The position numbers and the translations under genes are program-made. The notes beneath the pieces were generated by a model, which made no database searches, had not been told where the DNA came from, and saw only the letters and a program-made list of their open reading frames with translations. This document shows, in pieces, positions 9,376-16,792 of a DNA stretch of 64,000 bases. Source of the DNA: QHXW01 sp035297145 (lineage in GTDB: Bacteria > Acidobacteriota > Terriglobia > Bryobacterales > Bryobacteraceae); NCBI GenBank assembly GCA_035297145.1, contig DATGZN010000113.1:124001-188000 (forward strand), read 5' to 3'. How positions within the stretch are numbered: position 1 is the stretch's first letter; each line of letters opens with the position of its first letter.

Positions 9376-10164
9376 TCACCACAAGCCATAGTGGCCGTTG
9401 CGCTTGGTCACCTCAACGGGAAGGCCAAAAAGCCGCGATAGCCGCTCGGAGGTCAGGATTTCCGGCTTGCTTCCATCGGCTGCGATCCGGCCGCGGTCCA
9501 TCAACACGACGCGCTCGATTTCGGGAATGATGTCCGCGAGATGATGCGTAACCAATACAATGCCGATCCCCGACCGGGCGAGTTTCCCCATCACCACTTG
9601 CAACTCGTGCTGTGCGAACAGGTCCAATGAGGTGCTGGGTTCATCGAAGAGAAGCGCGCTCGGCTCATGCGCCAGCGCACGAGCCAGCAGCACGCGCCGG
9701 GCCTCGCCTGAGGACATTTCCGTCGTTAGCCGATCGGCGAGGTGCGCCGCCTCCAAGCGAGCCAGTGCACTGTCGGCCTTTTCCTGCATAGTCGGGGTGA
9801 CATGGTGATGCGACCAGATGCCGACGCTGCTGAAGAAGCCGGACAGCACGACATCGCGACCGGTAACATCGCGATGAAAAGTCTCTGTGAGGTCGTTCGA
9901 AACGATGCCCAGCATGGAGCGGAGTTCGAAAACATTCCAGGTTTCCTGGCCCATGATTCGAAGGCCCGAGCCGGCCCGGATGAGCGGGTAACATTCTCGC
10001 GCTATCGTTTTGATGAGCGTGGACTTGCCACAACCGTTCGGCCCCAGAATGGCGACGTGCTCACCGACGCCGATGCGCAGCGTGACGCGGTCGAGCGCCA
10101 GGCGGCTCCCGCGAACGACGGAAACTTCCTGGAAGTCGATCAGAGCCGGGGCGACGGAAGACAC
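9376..10164 (-). CDS. ABC transporter ATP-binding protein
   Basis: About 262 residues from GTG at 10164, which is 10 nt past the stop of the POTRA gene; a TTG start 39 bases upstream is also possible. Walker A GPNGCGKSTLIK, a signature of the form MSSGEARRVLLARAL (a variant of LSGGQ), Walker B ALLFDEPSTSLDLF and the switch His in LVTHHLADIIPEIE. The similarity is to stand-alone ATPases of the iron-complex/ModF-like group. No permease or binding protein gene is adjacent, so the substrate is unknown. Its coupling to an outer-membrane assembly type protein is the only context clue. Confidence 0.85.
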   Translation of the reverse strand: MSSVAPALIDFQEVSVVRGSRLALDRVTLRIGVGEHVAILGPNGCGKSTLIKTIARECYPLIRAGSGLRIMGQETWNVFELRSMLGIVSNDLTETFHRDVTGRDVVLSGFFSSVGIWSHHHVTPTMQEKADSALARLEAAHLADRLTTEMSSGEARRVLLARALAHEPSALLFDEPSTSLDLFAQHELQVVMGKLARSGIGIVLVTHHLADIIPEIERVVLMDRGRIAADGSKPEILTSERLSRLFGLPVEVTKRNGHYGLW

Positions 10165-10174
10165 GACTTCGAGT

Positions 10175-11818
10175 TTAGCTTGGACCCAACAGGCGGAGCG
10201 CAAGCGCTGTACCCCGCCGAAGGTTCGCTAGACGAGGCTTGGGCGGATCGCAAACCAGAACCATGTCACTTTGAGGCCGATGCACTGTTGCTTGCAGCTC
10301 CTCTTCGAGCGCACTGTCGCCGGTGAGCCTGGGCGAAAGGCGCTGCTCGATTTGCGTGGTCGCGTAACCCAGAGCAGTACGCTGCCAGCCGAGTTGCGGT
10401 GCGATGATGAAGCCGGACATCCATCCTTCGCCGGGTGTAAACGGCCGCTGGACGGCGAGAAGGGGCAAGACCGGACTCTTCGAAGCGATCGATAAAAACG
10501 GCAGGAGCGGATGGGCGAACGCCACGAGGCTGAATGATGCGGTGTAAGTAGAGAGCTCCAATAGGCCGCTGCCCCAGGCCGGCAGGCGCGAACTAAGCGA
10601 CGCCTGAAGCGGGCCCGCGATGCTGAGCGGTCCCACCGGCCCGGAAATGGACCATGCGCGATGCTGGCGCTCGGTCAATCCCAGAGTGACGTCCGCCGGG
10701 CCGGTTGCCGGATCCGTGTGAATCGCAACCGCGGATTCGCCGATCGGATCGAACCAGCCGGTGCGATTGATGCGGGCGATGCTTTTCCGGAGCAGCGTGC
10801 GATCGAGCGGGGCGCCTTCGTCGAGCAGCATGTTACGTCGAATGGCGGAATCGCTGAATCGATGATTGCCGGTGAACTCGATACGGCCGACATCATAGGG
10901 CGGTCCTTCGGAGATATGAGCGGCTAAGGTTGCATCGAGCGTCGCTGAGAAATCAAGAACGCCGCGGCGTTCGGCATCGCGCCGCGCGGCCATCAAGCAG
11001 GAGCACAGATTTGCTGTTCCGGAATTCGGGTATCGCGGCCCGGATTGCACGAGGATATTGAGCTTGGCGGCTTTGCCGTTTATTTCGACATCACCGAGGC
11101 GGACGTTTGCATCGAGATAACCTCTGGACAGATACAACGAGCGGAGACGCACGAGATCGGCGTCGAGCGCCGGCTCATAATACGCAGGGAACAGCCGCCA
11201 TCCTGCCCAAATGCCAGGAATTGGCGGCAACACACGCCGGATGCGCGCCGCGCGGAGCGCGCTACGAAGCTCGGGAATGCGAAGGCCCGGGTCGCCCTGG
11301 AACTCGACGCTTTTTAAGTCCACCGGCTGCCCCGCGTGAACGGTAAGCCGCAGGTCCGCCTGATCGAGCGAGACCGGCACAAGCGTCGTATCGACATTCG
11401 CGTGCAAATAGCCCTCGGCATTCAGGTGCTTCTGCGCTTCCATGGCGATTTCGTGCGCCCGGAGCGGGTTGATTGGCGTTCCGGCGGCGATTTTCGGATG
11501 GAGTCCGAAACTATTCGGCTCGATGTGGATCTCACGCAATTGCATTTGTCGCGCTTCTCGGACGCGAAACACGATCGCGCTTCCATCCGCATCGTCCTTG
11601 GACTCGACCTGGATGTCATCGAACCGTCCGGTGGCCCAAAGTTTTTGAACGTCCCTTTCCACAGCGCGCGCGTCGAATGGATGGCCCGCCTGGGTCGCCA
11701 GCGTCACGGGAAAGCGGGTGCCAGCAATCGCGACCGATTTGACTTCGGAAGCATTAGCTAAAGCCGCAAGTGCAATGCTAGTCGTTATGAAAAGCGCGCG
11801 AGCGAACTCCTGAGGCAT
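10175..11818 (-). CDS. POTRA-domain outer-membrane protein (BamA/TamA-like)
   Basis: 547 residues with a cleavable signal peptide (ALFITTSIALAALANASE). It has at least three POTRA-like repeats: one around residues 25-90 (FPVTLATQAGHPFDARAVER, LWATGRFDDIQVE), a second with INPLRAHEIAMEAQKHLNAE and GYLHANVDT, and a later one with YDVGRIEFTGNHRFSDSAIR. About 150 residues follow, with beta-strand character. That is short for a full 16-strand barrel, so it may be a reduced Omp85 relative or a POTRA scaffold. Family knowledge suggests a role in outer-membrane protein or lipid handling. It sits directly upstream of an ABC ATPase and is probably co-transcribed with it. Confidence 0.72.
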   Translation of the reverse strand: MPQEFARALFITTSIALAALANASEVKSVAIAGTRFPVTLATQAGHPFDARAVERDVQKLWATGRFDDIQVESKDDADGSAIVFRVREARQMQLREIHIEPNSFGLHPKIAAGTPINPLRAHEIAMEAQKHLNAEGYLHANVDTTLVPVSLDQADLRLTVHAGQPVDLKSVEFQGDPGLRIPELRSALRAARIRRVLPPIPGIWAGWRLFPAYYEPALDADLVRLRSLYLSRGYLDANVRLGDVEINGKAAKLNILVQSGPRYPNSGTANLCSCLMAARRDAERRGVLDFSATLDATLAAHISEGPPYDVGRIEFTGNHRFSDSAIRRNMLLDEGAPLDRTLLRKSIARINRTGWFDPIGESAVAIHTDPATGPADVTLGLTERQHRAWSISGPVGPLSIAGPLQASLSSRLPAWGSGLLELSTYTASFSLVAFAHPLLPFLSIASKSPVLPLLAVQRPFTPGEGWMSGFIIAPQLGWQRTALGYATTQIEQRLSPRLTGDSALEEELQATVHRPQSDMVLVCDPPKPRLANLRRGTALALRLLGPS

Positions 11819-11877
11819 AGGTGCGCCGCATCTCTCCAGGAAGTGCGGCGAATTTGCTCAAGCAAGCGGCGGTCCAA

Positions 11878-13152
11878 TCAGTGTTGCCACTGAACCTGCT
11901 GGCCTTCACCGGGGAAGGGCCAGGTTTTGTTGTTCAAAAGCAGCTCCTTCTCGCGCTGATCCTTCGGTACCTGGTTGATTTTGAGGTTCTCGAAGAAGTG
12001 CACGCCGCTTTTGCCGGCGGTCGCGAGGTCGATGTCGCCATCGCCATCCAGATCCGCGATGACGAACTGCGTGCCCACTCCGGCGGTTCCGTTTATTGAA
12101 ATGGGAATGCGCGTGAACTCACCGGTTTTGCGGTTGATTTTGTAGTAGTAGACGACTAGCGGCTCGTAGGAGCCGGGATCGCCGCCATCGTGGCCGCGAT
12201 AGCGCTTGCCGGCCAGAAGCTCCATTTCTCCATCGCCATCGATGTCGGCGAGCGCGAGCGTGTGGACCTGCGAAAACGATTCGTCGATGGTGTGCCTCAC
12301 CCAGCGGCGATTCGATGCATCGCCCTGCTGCTCGAGCCAGTACAGACCATAGCTGTGGCCGCGGCCGTAAATCAGGTCGAGCTTGCCGTCGTTATTCACG
12401 TCGTAACCAATGATGGGGAATCCGGTCTCGCCGAGATTCCATTCGGGGCGCCACTCCCACTTGTCGTGATCGGCGTCGATGTTTTTGAACCAGCCGTGAG
12501 GCATCAGGATATCGATTTTGCCGTCACCATCCACATCCGCCATACCGATGCCGTGGCCGTCCTGATCGCGTGTGCCGACGTGATGCACCTTGGGTTCGGG
12601 CCCGGAGAAATCCACCCACATGACTCCGGCGTGCCCGTAATGCGCCAGCGCCAGGTCCGGCTTGCCATCGCCGTTGATGTCGGCCATCCAGCCACCCTCG
12701 GTCTCAACCGTGTGCGCGATGAGGTGGCGCTGCCACATGACGTCGGGCTTCTTCGGGTTCTCGTACCACCAAAGGCCGTCGGTCATCCAGCCGACGGTGA
12801 CGACATCGGGCGCGCCGTCGTGATTGACGTCGACGGTCCACTCGCCGCAATCGGATACGAATTCGCCGACCATTTCGACGGTGCGGTATTGGTGGCGCTT
12901 CCATTCGCCGCCGCGCGGGCCGGGATTCTCGTACCAGTAGGCGCCGCTCAGAATGTCGGGCCGGCCGTCACCGTTCATGTCGAGCGTGGTGATCCCTTCG
13001 GCGTGGTCGTCGCTGAGGCGATGGACGAAGAAGGTTGTTTGCGCGACATTTCCGGGACCGTTGCCGCGCGATTCGTTGAGCTGGGCGATGATGATGCCGG
13101 AAGGAATGCCGAGGGCTGCAAGGGTGAGGCAAATGGAGAGGGGTCGTTTCAT
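11878..13152 (-). CDS. Secreted FG-GAP/VCBS repeat protein
   Basis: 424 residues with an N-terminal signal (MKRPLSICLTLAALGIPSGI). It carries at least six calcium-binding FG-GAP type repeats, seen as DMNGDGRPDIL, DVNHDGAPDVV, DINGDGKPDLA, DVDGDGKIDIL, DVNNDGKLDLI, DIDGDGEMELL and DLDGDGDIDLA. These build a seven-bladed beta-propeller like the integrin alpha headpiece. There is no enzyme domain or anchor, so an extracellular binding role is inferred. It starts 120 bases from the divergent epimerase gene, with the palindrome at 13172-13231 between them. Confidence 0.85.
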   Translation of the reverse strand: MKRPLSICLTLAALGIPSGIIIAQLNESRGNGPGNVAQTTFFVHRLSDDHAEGITTLDMNGDGRPDILSGAYWYENPGPRGGEWKRHQYRTVEMVGEFVSDCGEWTVDVNHDGAPDVVTVGWMTDGLWWYENPKKPDVMWQRHLIAHTVETEGGWMADINGDGKPDLALAHYGHAGVMWVDFSGPEPKVHHVGTRDQDGHGIGMADVDGDGKIDILMPHGWFKNIDADHDKWEWRPEWNLGETGFPIIGYDVNNDGKLDLIYGRGHSYGLYWLEQQGDASNRRWVRHTIDESFSQVHTLALADIDGDGEMELLAGKRYRGHDGGDPGSYEPLVVYYYKINRKTGEFTRIPISINGTAGVGTQFVIADLDGDGDIDLATAGKSGVHFFENLKINQVPKDQREKELLLNNKTWPFPGEGQQVQWQH

Positions 13153-13171
13153 AAAGAGGCCGTTTCTTCAA

Positions 13172-13231
13172 CGTCGAGGCGCCGAGGCGCCGAGTTTCCA
13201 ACTTTGTTTTTTCGGCGTGCTCGGCTCGGCG
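13172..13231. repeat. Imperfect G+C-rich inverted repeat in a divergent promoter region
   Basis: The left arm consists of GGCGCCGAG units (13176-13195). The right arm, starting TTCGGCGTGCTCGG (13211-13231), is its approximate complement, with a T-rich loop between. The sequence can fold into a long hairpin. It resembles the gene-end palindrome at 16706-16782 in its GGCGCC/CTCGG composition, although the two are not identical. It lies between two divergent genes, so it is not a simple terminator. Confidence 0.5.
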
Positions 13232-13271
13232 TTTCATCATATCGCTGTTCTCGTTACACTGTCATAAGGCC

Positions 13272-14180
13272 ATGAGGATTTTCGTTACCGGCGCCACGGG
13301 GTTCATCGGATTCGCTGTCGCTACCAATTTGGCGCGCGCGGGCCACAAGGTCTATGGGCTGGCGCGCAGCGCGGAGAAGGCGCAGCGCCTGTCAGCCGCG
13401 GAAGTGCTTCCGGTCACCGGTGATATGAGCAAGCCCGAGACGTATCTGGAGGCCGCCAGCCGGTGTCAGGTGCTGATTCACTGCGCTGCCGAGTACACAT
13501 CGAGATATATGGAGCTCGACCGGCTCACGGTTACGGGGCTGCTGAAATCGGCGCAGGCGAGCGGCCAGCCGCGGCTGTTCGTGTACACGGGCGGGTGCTG
13601 GGTGTATGGAAGCACCGGAGCTGCCGCGGCCGACGAATCGACGCCATTGAATCCGCCGGCGATGGTGAAGCCGCGCGTGGAAACCGAGACCCTGATTCTC
13701 GCCGCCAACGGCGGCCGGTTGCGCACTATCGTGATCCGGCCCGGCTGCGTGTATGGCGGCGCGGGCAGCCTCACGGCGTCCTGGTTTGAAAGCGCCGAGA
13801 AAGAAGGCGCGGCGCGGATCGTGGGTGACGGCAAGTTTCGCTGGGCCATGGTGCACTTGGGCGATCTGGCGGAAGCGTACCGGCTGGCAGCGGAATCGGC
13901 ATTCGGCGGCGAAGTTTTCAATTTGACGGACCACAGCCGGTTCACGGTTCTGGAGTGCGCGGAGGCGGCGAGCGCGGCGGCGACGGGGGCGGGGAAGGTG
14001 GAGTCGATTCCCGTGGAACAGGCGGCGAAAACCATGGGGCCGATGGCGGAATGCCTCACGCTCGATCAGCACATCGATTCCTCCAAAGCAGCGCGATTAC
14101 TGCGATGGCAGCCCCGGCACGGCGGCTTCGTGGACGATGTGGCACGGTATTACCGCTCGTGGAAGGCGGCGCAGGGCTGA
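13272..14180 (+). CDS. NAD(P)-dependent epimerase/dehydratase, extended SDR family
   Basis: 302 residues. The N-terminal Rossmann motif is FVTGATGFIGFAVATNLARAGH, the usual TGxxGxxG of extended SDRs. The region where Ser/Tyr/Lys catalysis occurs reads YTGGCWVYGSTG and later MVKPRVETE, so the canonical YxxxK is not present in its usual form (VK instead of YxxxK). The protein may therefore be an atypical SDR, binding NAD(P) without classic epimerase chemistry. C-terminal strands such as GEVFNLTDHSRFTVLE match family members annotated as nucleoside-sugar epimerase-like. It is followed by an SDR reductase in the same direction after 98 bases. Confidence 0.78.
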   Translation: MRIFVTGATGFIGFAVATNLARAGHKVYGLARSAEKAQRLSAAEVLPVTGDMSKPETYLEAASRCQVLIHCAAEYTSRYMELDRLTVTGLLKSAQASGQPRLFVYTGGCWVYGSTGAAAADESTPLNPPAMVKPRVETETLILAANGGRLRTIVIRPGCVYGGAGSLTASWFESAEKEGAARIVGDGKFRWAMVHLGDLAEAYRLAAESAFGGEVFNLTDHSRFTVLECAEAASAAATGAGKVESIPVEQAAKTMGPMAECLTLDQHIDSSKAARLLRWQPRHGGFVDDVARYYRSWKAAQG

Positions 14181-14278
14181 GTCGGTAGTGCGCTAAGCCG
14201 CGTTGAACGACGACGCAACCGTCGATCGATGTAACGCAGGGCCAGGATCCGTGAGAAAATCAACTGCGATTTAACACA

Positions 14279-15037
14279 ATGAGCGAAAAGAAACTGGACG
14301 GAAAAGTCGCGCTGATCACCGGCGCCAGCAAGGGCCTGGGAAAGGCGATGGCGATGGCGCTAGCTGGAGCCGGCGCCACCATCGCGCTGGTGTCGCGTAA
14401 TCTCGAGCAGTTGAACGAGTCAGGCCGTGCAGTGAAGGAGGCGGGCGGCGACGCTCGTATTTTTCAAGCCGACGTTGCCGCCGAGGACCAGGTCCGCAAG
14501 CTCGAGCGTGACGTAGCCGGCGCTTTCGGCAAGATTCATATTCTCATCAATAACGCCGGCATCAATGTGCGCAAGCCCTTGGTTGACTTCACGCTCGAAG
14601 AATGGAATCGCGTAATCAACACCAACCTGACCAGCGTCTTCCTCATGTGCCGGTCCTTTGTGCCGCACATGAAGGGTTCCGGCTACGGCCGCATTATTAA
14701 CATGGCCTCGACCATGAGCTGGGTATCGCTCCCCGGCCGCACCGCATATTCAGCCAGTAAGACCGCACTCCTCGGAGTCACGCGTGCTCTGGCGCTCGAA
14801 CTCGCCGGCGACGGTATTACCGTAAACGCCATAAGCCCCGGCCCCTTCGCCACCGAGATGAACACAGCTCTCATGCAGAATCCCGAAGTCAATCAGCAAT
14901 TCATTTCGAAAATTCCCGTCGGCCGCTGGGGCCGCGTCGAAGAAATCGGCCAGCTCGCTCTCTATCTCTGCTCGGAGGACTCCGGCTTCATCACCGGCAC
15001 CGACATCCTGATCGACGGCGGCTGGTGCGCGCAATAG
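14279..15037 (+). CDS. Short-chain dehydrogenase/reductase, FabG-like
   Basis: 252 residues, classical SDR length. Cofactor motif ITGASKGLGKAMAMALAGAG, NNAG motif INNAGINVRKP, catalytic Ser in INMASTMSWVSLPG and the YxxxK motif in AYSASKTALLGVTRALALEL. The C-terminus GFITGTDILIDGGWCAQ is typical. It probably reduces or oxidises a hydroxyl/keto group on a sugar acid or acyl chain; close relatives include gluconate 5-dehydrogenases and 3-oxoacyl-ACP reductases. The neighbours do not settle the substrate. Confidence 0.88.
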   Translation: MSEKKLDGKVALITGASKGLGKAMAMALAGAGATIALVSRNLEQLNESGRAVKEAGGDARIFQADVAAEDQVRKLERDVAGAFGKIHILINNAGINVRKPLVDFTLEEWNRVINTNLTSVFLMCRSFVPHMKGSGYGRIINMASTMSWVSLPGRTAYSASKTALLGVTRALALELAGDGITVNAISPGPFATEMNTALMQNPEVNQQFISKIPVGRWGRVEEIGQLALYLCSEDSGFITGTDILIDGGWCAQ

Positions 15038-15100
15038 TATTTCCCGGCGCCTCGGCCTTTGAAATCGGCCTGACTGTAACCGTCGCTGATTTCCGCCGCG

Positions 15101-15790
15101 CTACACCAGCATCCCGATCGCTAGCCCCCGCAAATCCTCCAACAGCACATCCGGCTGGAGCGCCGCCAGTTCTTCACGTGTCGATATGCCCGTATGCACC
15201 GCGATCGATTGAATGCCGTTTGCCCGCGCCGCCAGAATATCGCTCGGCGCATCGCCGATGAGCGAAACTCGCGCGTTGCCCTCAATCCACTTCCGCCGGC
15301 GCGCGTGCTCAATGGCGTTGCGTGCCAGCGCCGCCCGGTCCGGCGCCGTCTCCGCGAACGCGCCGAAACGGAAGTAGTGCCGCAGCCCCGCGCACTCCAT
15401 TTTCTTCCAGCCGATGCGCGTCAGATTGCCTGTCACGAGTCCCATGGGCACGCCGCGCCGCTCCAGGCCGTACAAAATCCGTCGCACGCCCGGACAGGTT
15501 TTCCTTCGAAGATCGGGGCAACTCCGCACGTAGATCGCCTGCGCGCGTCGCATGATCGCGGGCAGGTTGCTCCGGACGAAGGCAGCGGACTCGCCGGCAT
15601 CGCGCAGCATCCGCGTCAATATGTCGGGATCGAGCATGCCGTGCACCGGGATGTGATCTGTGGTCGTGTCAAGCCCCGTCACCGCGCGCACGGCTTCCAC
15701 CAGCGCTTCACGATGATGCGGGCCCGCGCGGCGCAGCAGCGTGCCGTCGATATCGAACAGAACCAGGGCCGAAGATTTTCTGCGGGTCAC
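15101..15790 (-). CDS. HAD-superfamily phosphatase (Gph-like)
   Basis: 229 residues. HAD motif I is LVLFDIDGTLLRR (nucleophile and acid Asp), motif II is MGLVTGN, and motif IV is LIGDAPSDILAARANG. An alpha-helical cap lies at about residues 20-90, as in phosphoglycolate phosphatases. The substrate is probably a small phosphorylated metabolite. The gene starts 26 bases from the divergent amidohydrolase gene, so the two probably share a promoter region. Confidence 0.87.
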   Translation of the reverse strand: MTRRKSSALVLFDIDGTLLRRAGPHHREALVEAVRAVTGLDTTTDHIPVHGMLDPDILTRMLRDAGESAAFVRSNLPAIMRRAQAIYVRSCPDLRRKTCPGVRRILYGLERRGVPMGLVTGNLTRIGWKKMECAGLRHYFRFGAFAETAPDRAALARNAIEHARRRKWIEGNARVSLIGDAPSDILAARANGIQSIAVHTGISTREELAALQPDVLLEDLRGLAIGMLV

Positions 15791-15816
15791 AGGCGTAGGC
15801 TCTTACAATAGCAATT

Positions 15817-16701
15817 GTGCACGACCCGAAATTCCGCCTCGGATTGATTCAAATGGCCTGCTCGCGCGACCCCGCCGAGAACTTCGCCAAGGCGGAGTGG
15901 CGCATCCGCGAAGCGGCCGGCCGCGGTGCGCAGATCATCTGCCTCCAGGAGCTGTTCCGTTCGCAATATTTTTGCCGCGAGGAAGATGCGCGCCTGTTCG
16001 ATCTCGCGGAAACAATTCCCGGGCCATCGACGGAAGCGCTCTCGCGGCTCGCGCACGATCTGAACGTCGTGATCGTCGGCTCGCTATTCGAACGCCGCGC
16101 GCCTGGCGTCTATCACAATACCGCGGTGGTCATAGACGCGAGCGGCGCACTGCTCGGCCTCTACCGCAAGATGCACATCCCCGACGACCCGCTCTATTTC
16201 GAGAAGTTTTACTTCACACCGGGCGATCTGGGCTTCCGCAATTTCGATACGCGTTACGGTCGCGTGGCGGCGCTGGTCTGCTGGGACCAGTGGTATCCCG
16301 AAGCCGCTCGCCTCGCGGCGCTAGGCGGCGCCGAGGTCATCTTCTATCCCACCGCCATCGGCTGGCATCCCTCTGAGAAAGCCGAGAACGGCGCGGCCCA
16401 GCACGATGCCTGGCGCACCATTCAGCGCTCCCACGCCATTGCAAATGGAATCTACGTCGCCGTCGTCAACCGTGTGGGCTTCGAAGGCCCGCCCGATCAC
16501 GGCCTGGAATTCTGGGGAGCCTCGTTCGTCGCCGATCCCTTCGGCCAGATGCTCGCCGAAGCCTCGCACGATCGCGAAGAGACGCTGATCATCGAGTGCG
16601 ACCGCCGCCGCATCGACGAAGTCCGCCGCAATTGGCCTTTCTTGCGCGACCGCCGTATCGACGCCTACGGTGGCATCGTGAATCGGCTATTGGATCAGTA
16701 A
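15817..16701 (+). CDS. aguB: Carbon-nitrogen hydrolase, N-carbamoylputrescine amidase-like
   Basis: 294 residues, full length for the nitrilase superfamily. The catalytic triad is visible: Glu in IICLQELFRSQYFC, Lys in YRKMHIPDDP and Cys in ALVCWDQWYPEAAR. The substrate-pocket segments IGWHPSEKAENG and HGLEFWGASFV match N-carbamoylputrescine amidohydrolases of polyamine synthesis. In that pathway the enzyme makes putrescine, CO2 and ammonia after agmatine deiminase, which is not in this window. It starts at a GTG. The palindrome at 16706-16782 follows its stop by 4 bases. Confidence 0.8.
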   Translation: MHDPKFRLGLIQMACSRDPAENFAKAEWRIREAAGRGAQIICLQELFRSQYFCREEDARLFDLAETIPGPSTEALSRLAHDLNVVIVGSLFERRAPGVYHNTAVVIDASGALLGLYRKMHIPDDPLYFEKFYFTPGDLGFRNFDTRYGRVAALVCWDQWYPEAARLAALGGAEVIFYPTAIGWHPSEKAENGAAQHDAWRTIQRSHAIANGIYVAVVNRVGFEGPPDHGLEFWGASFVADPFGQMLAEASHDREETLIIECDRRRIDEVRRNWPFLRDRRIDAYGGIVNRLLDQ

Positions 16702-16705
16702 CGAT

Positions 16706-16782
16706 TCACCGCAGAGGCGCTGAGACGCGGAGAAAACACCCTTCTTTATTTCTTTCTCGGCGCCTCTGCGTCTCTGCGGTGA
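16706..16782. repeat. Imperfect inverted repeat between convergent genes, likely bidirectional terminator
   Basis: Two 30-base arms (16706-16735 and 16753-16782) pair with only four mismatches around a loop of about 17 bases. The core words are CACCGCAGAGGCGC and GGCGCCTCTGCG. The element fills almost all of the space between the convergent AguB and ClpC genes, so it can end transcription from both sides. Similar CACCGCAGAG palindromes are widespread between genes in many environmental bacteria. A degraded single arm seems to form the leader of the lanthipeptide precursor gene near 44743-44778. Confidence 0.7.
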
Positions 16783-16792
16783 AGTCGGGTTC

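Noticed and set aside
12190..13275. 361-residue open frame opposite the FG-GAP protein
   Set aside because: Val/Ala/Asp-rich periodic sequence is just the complement of repeated DGDG codons.
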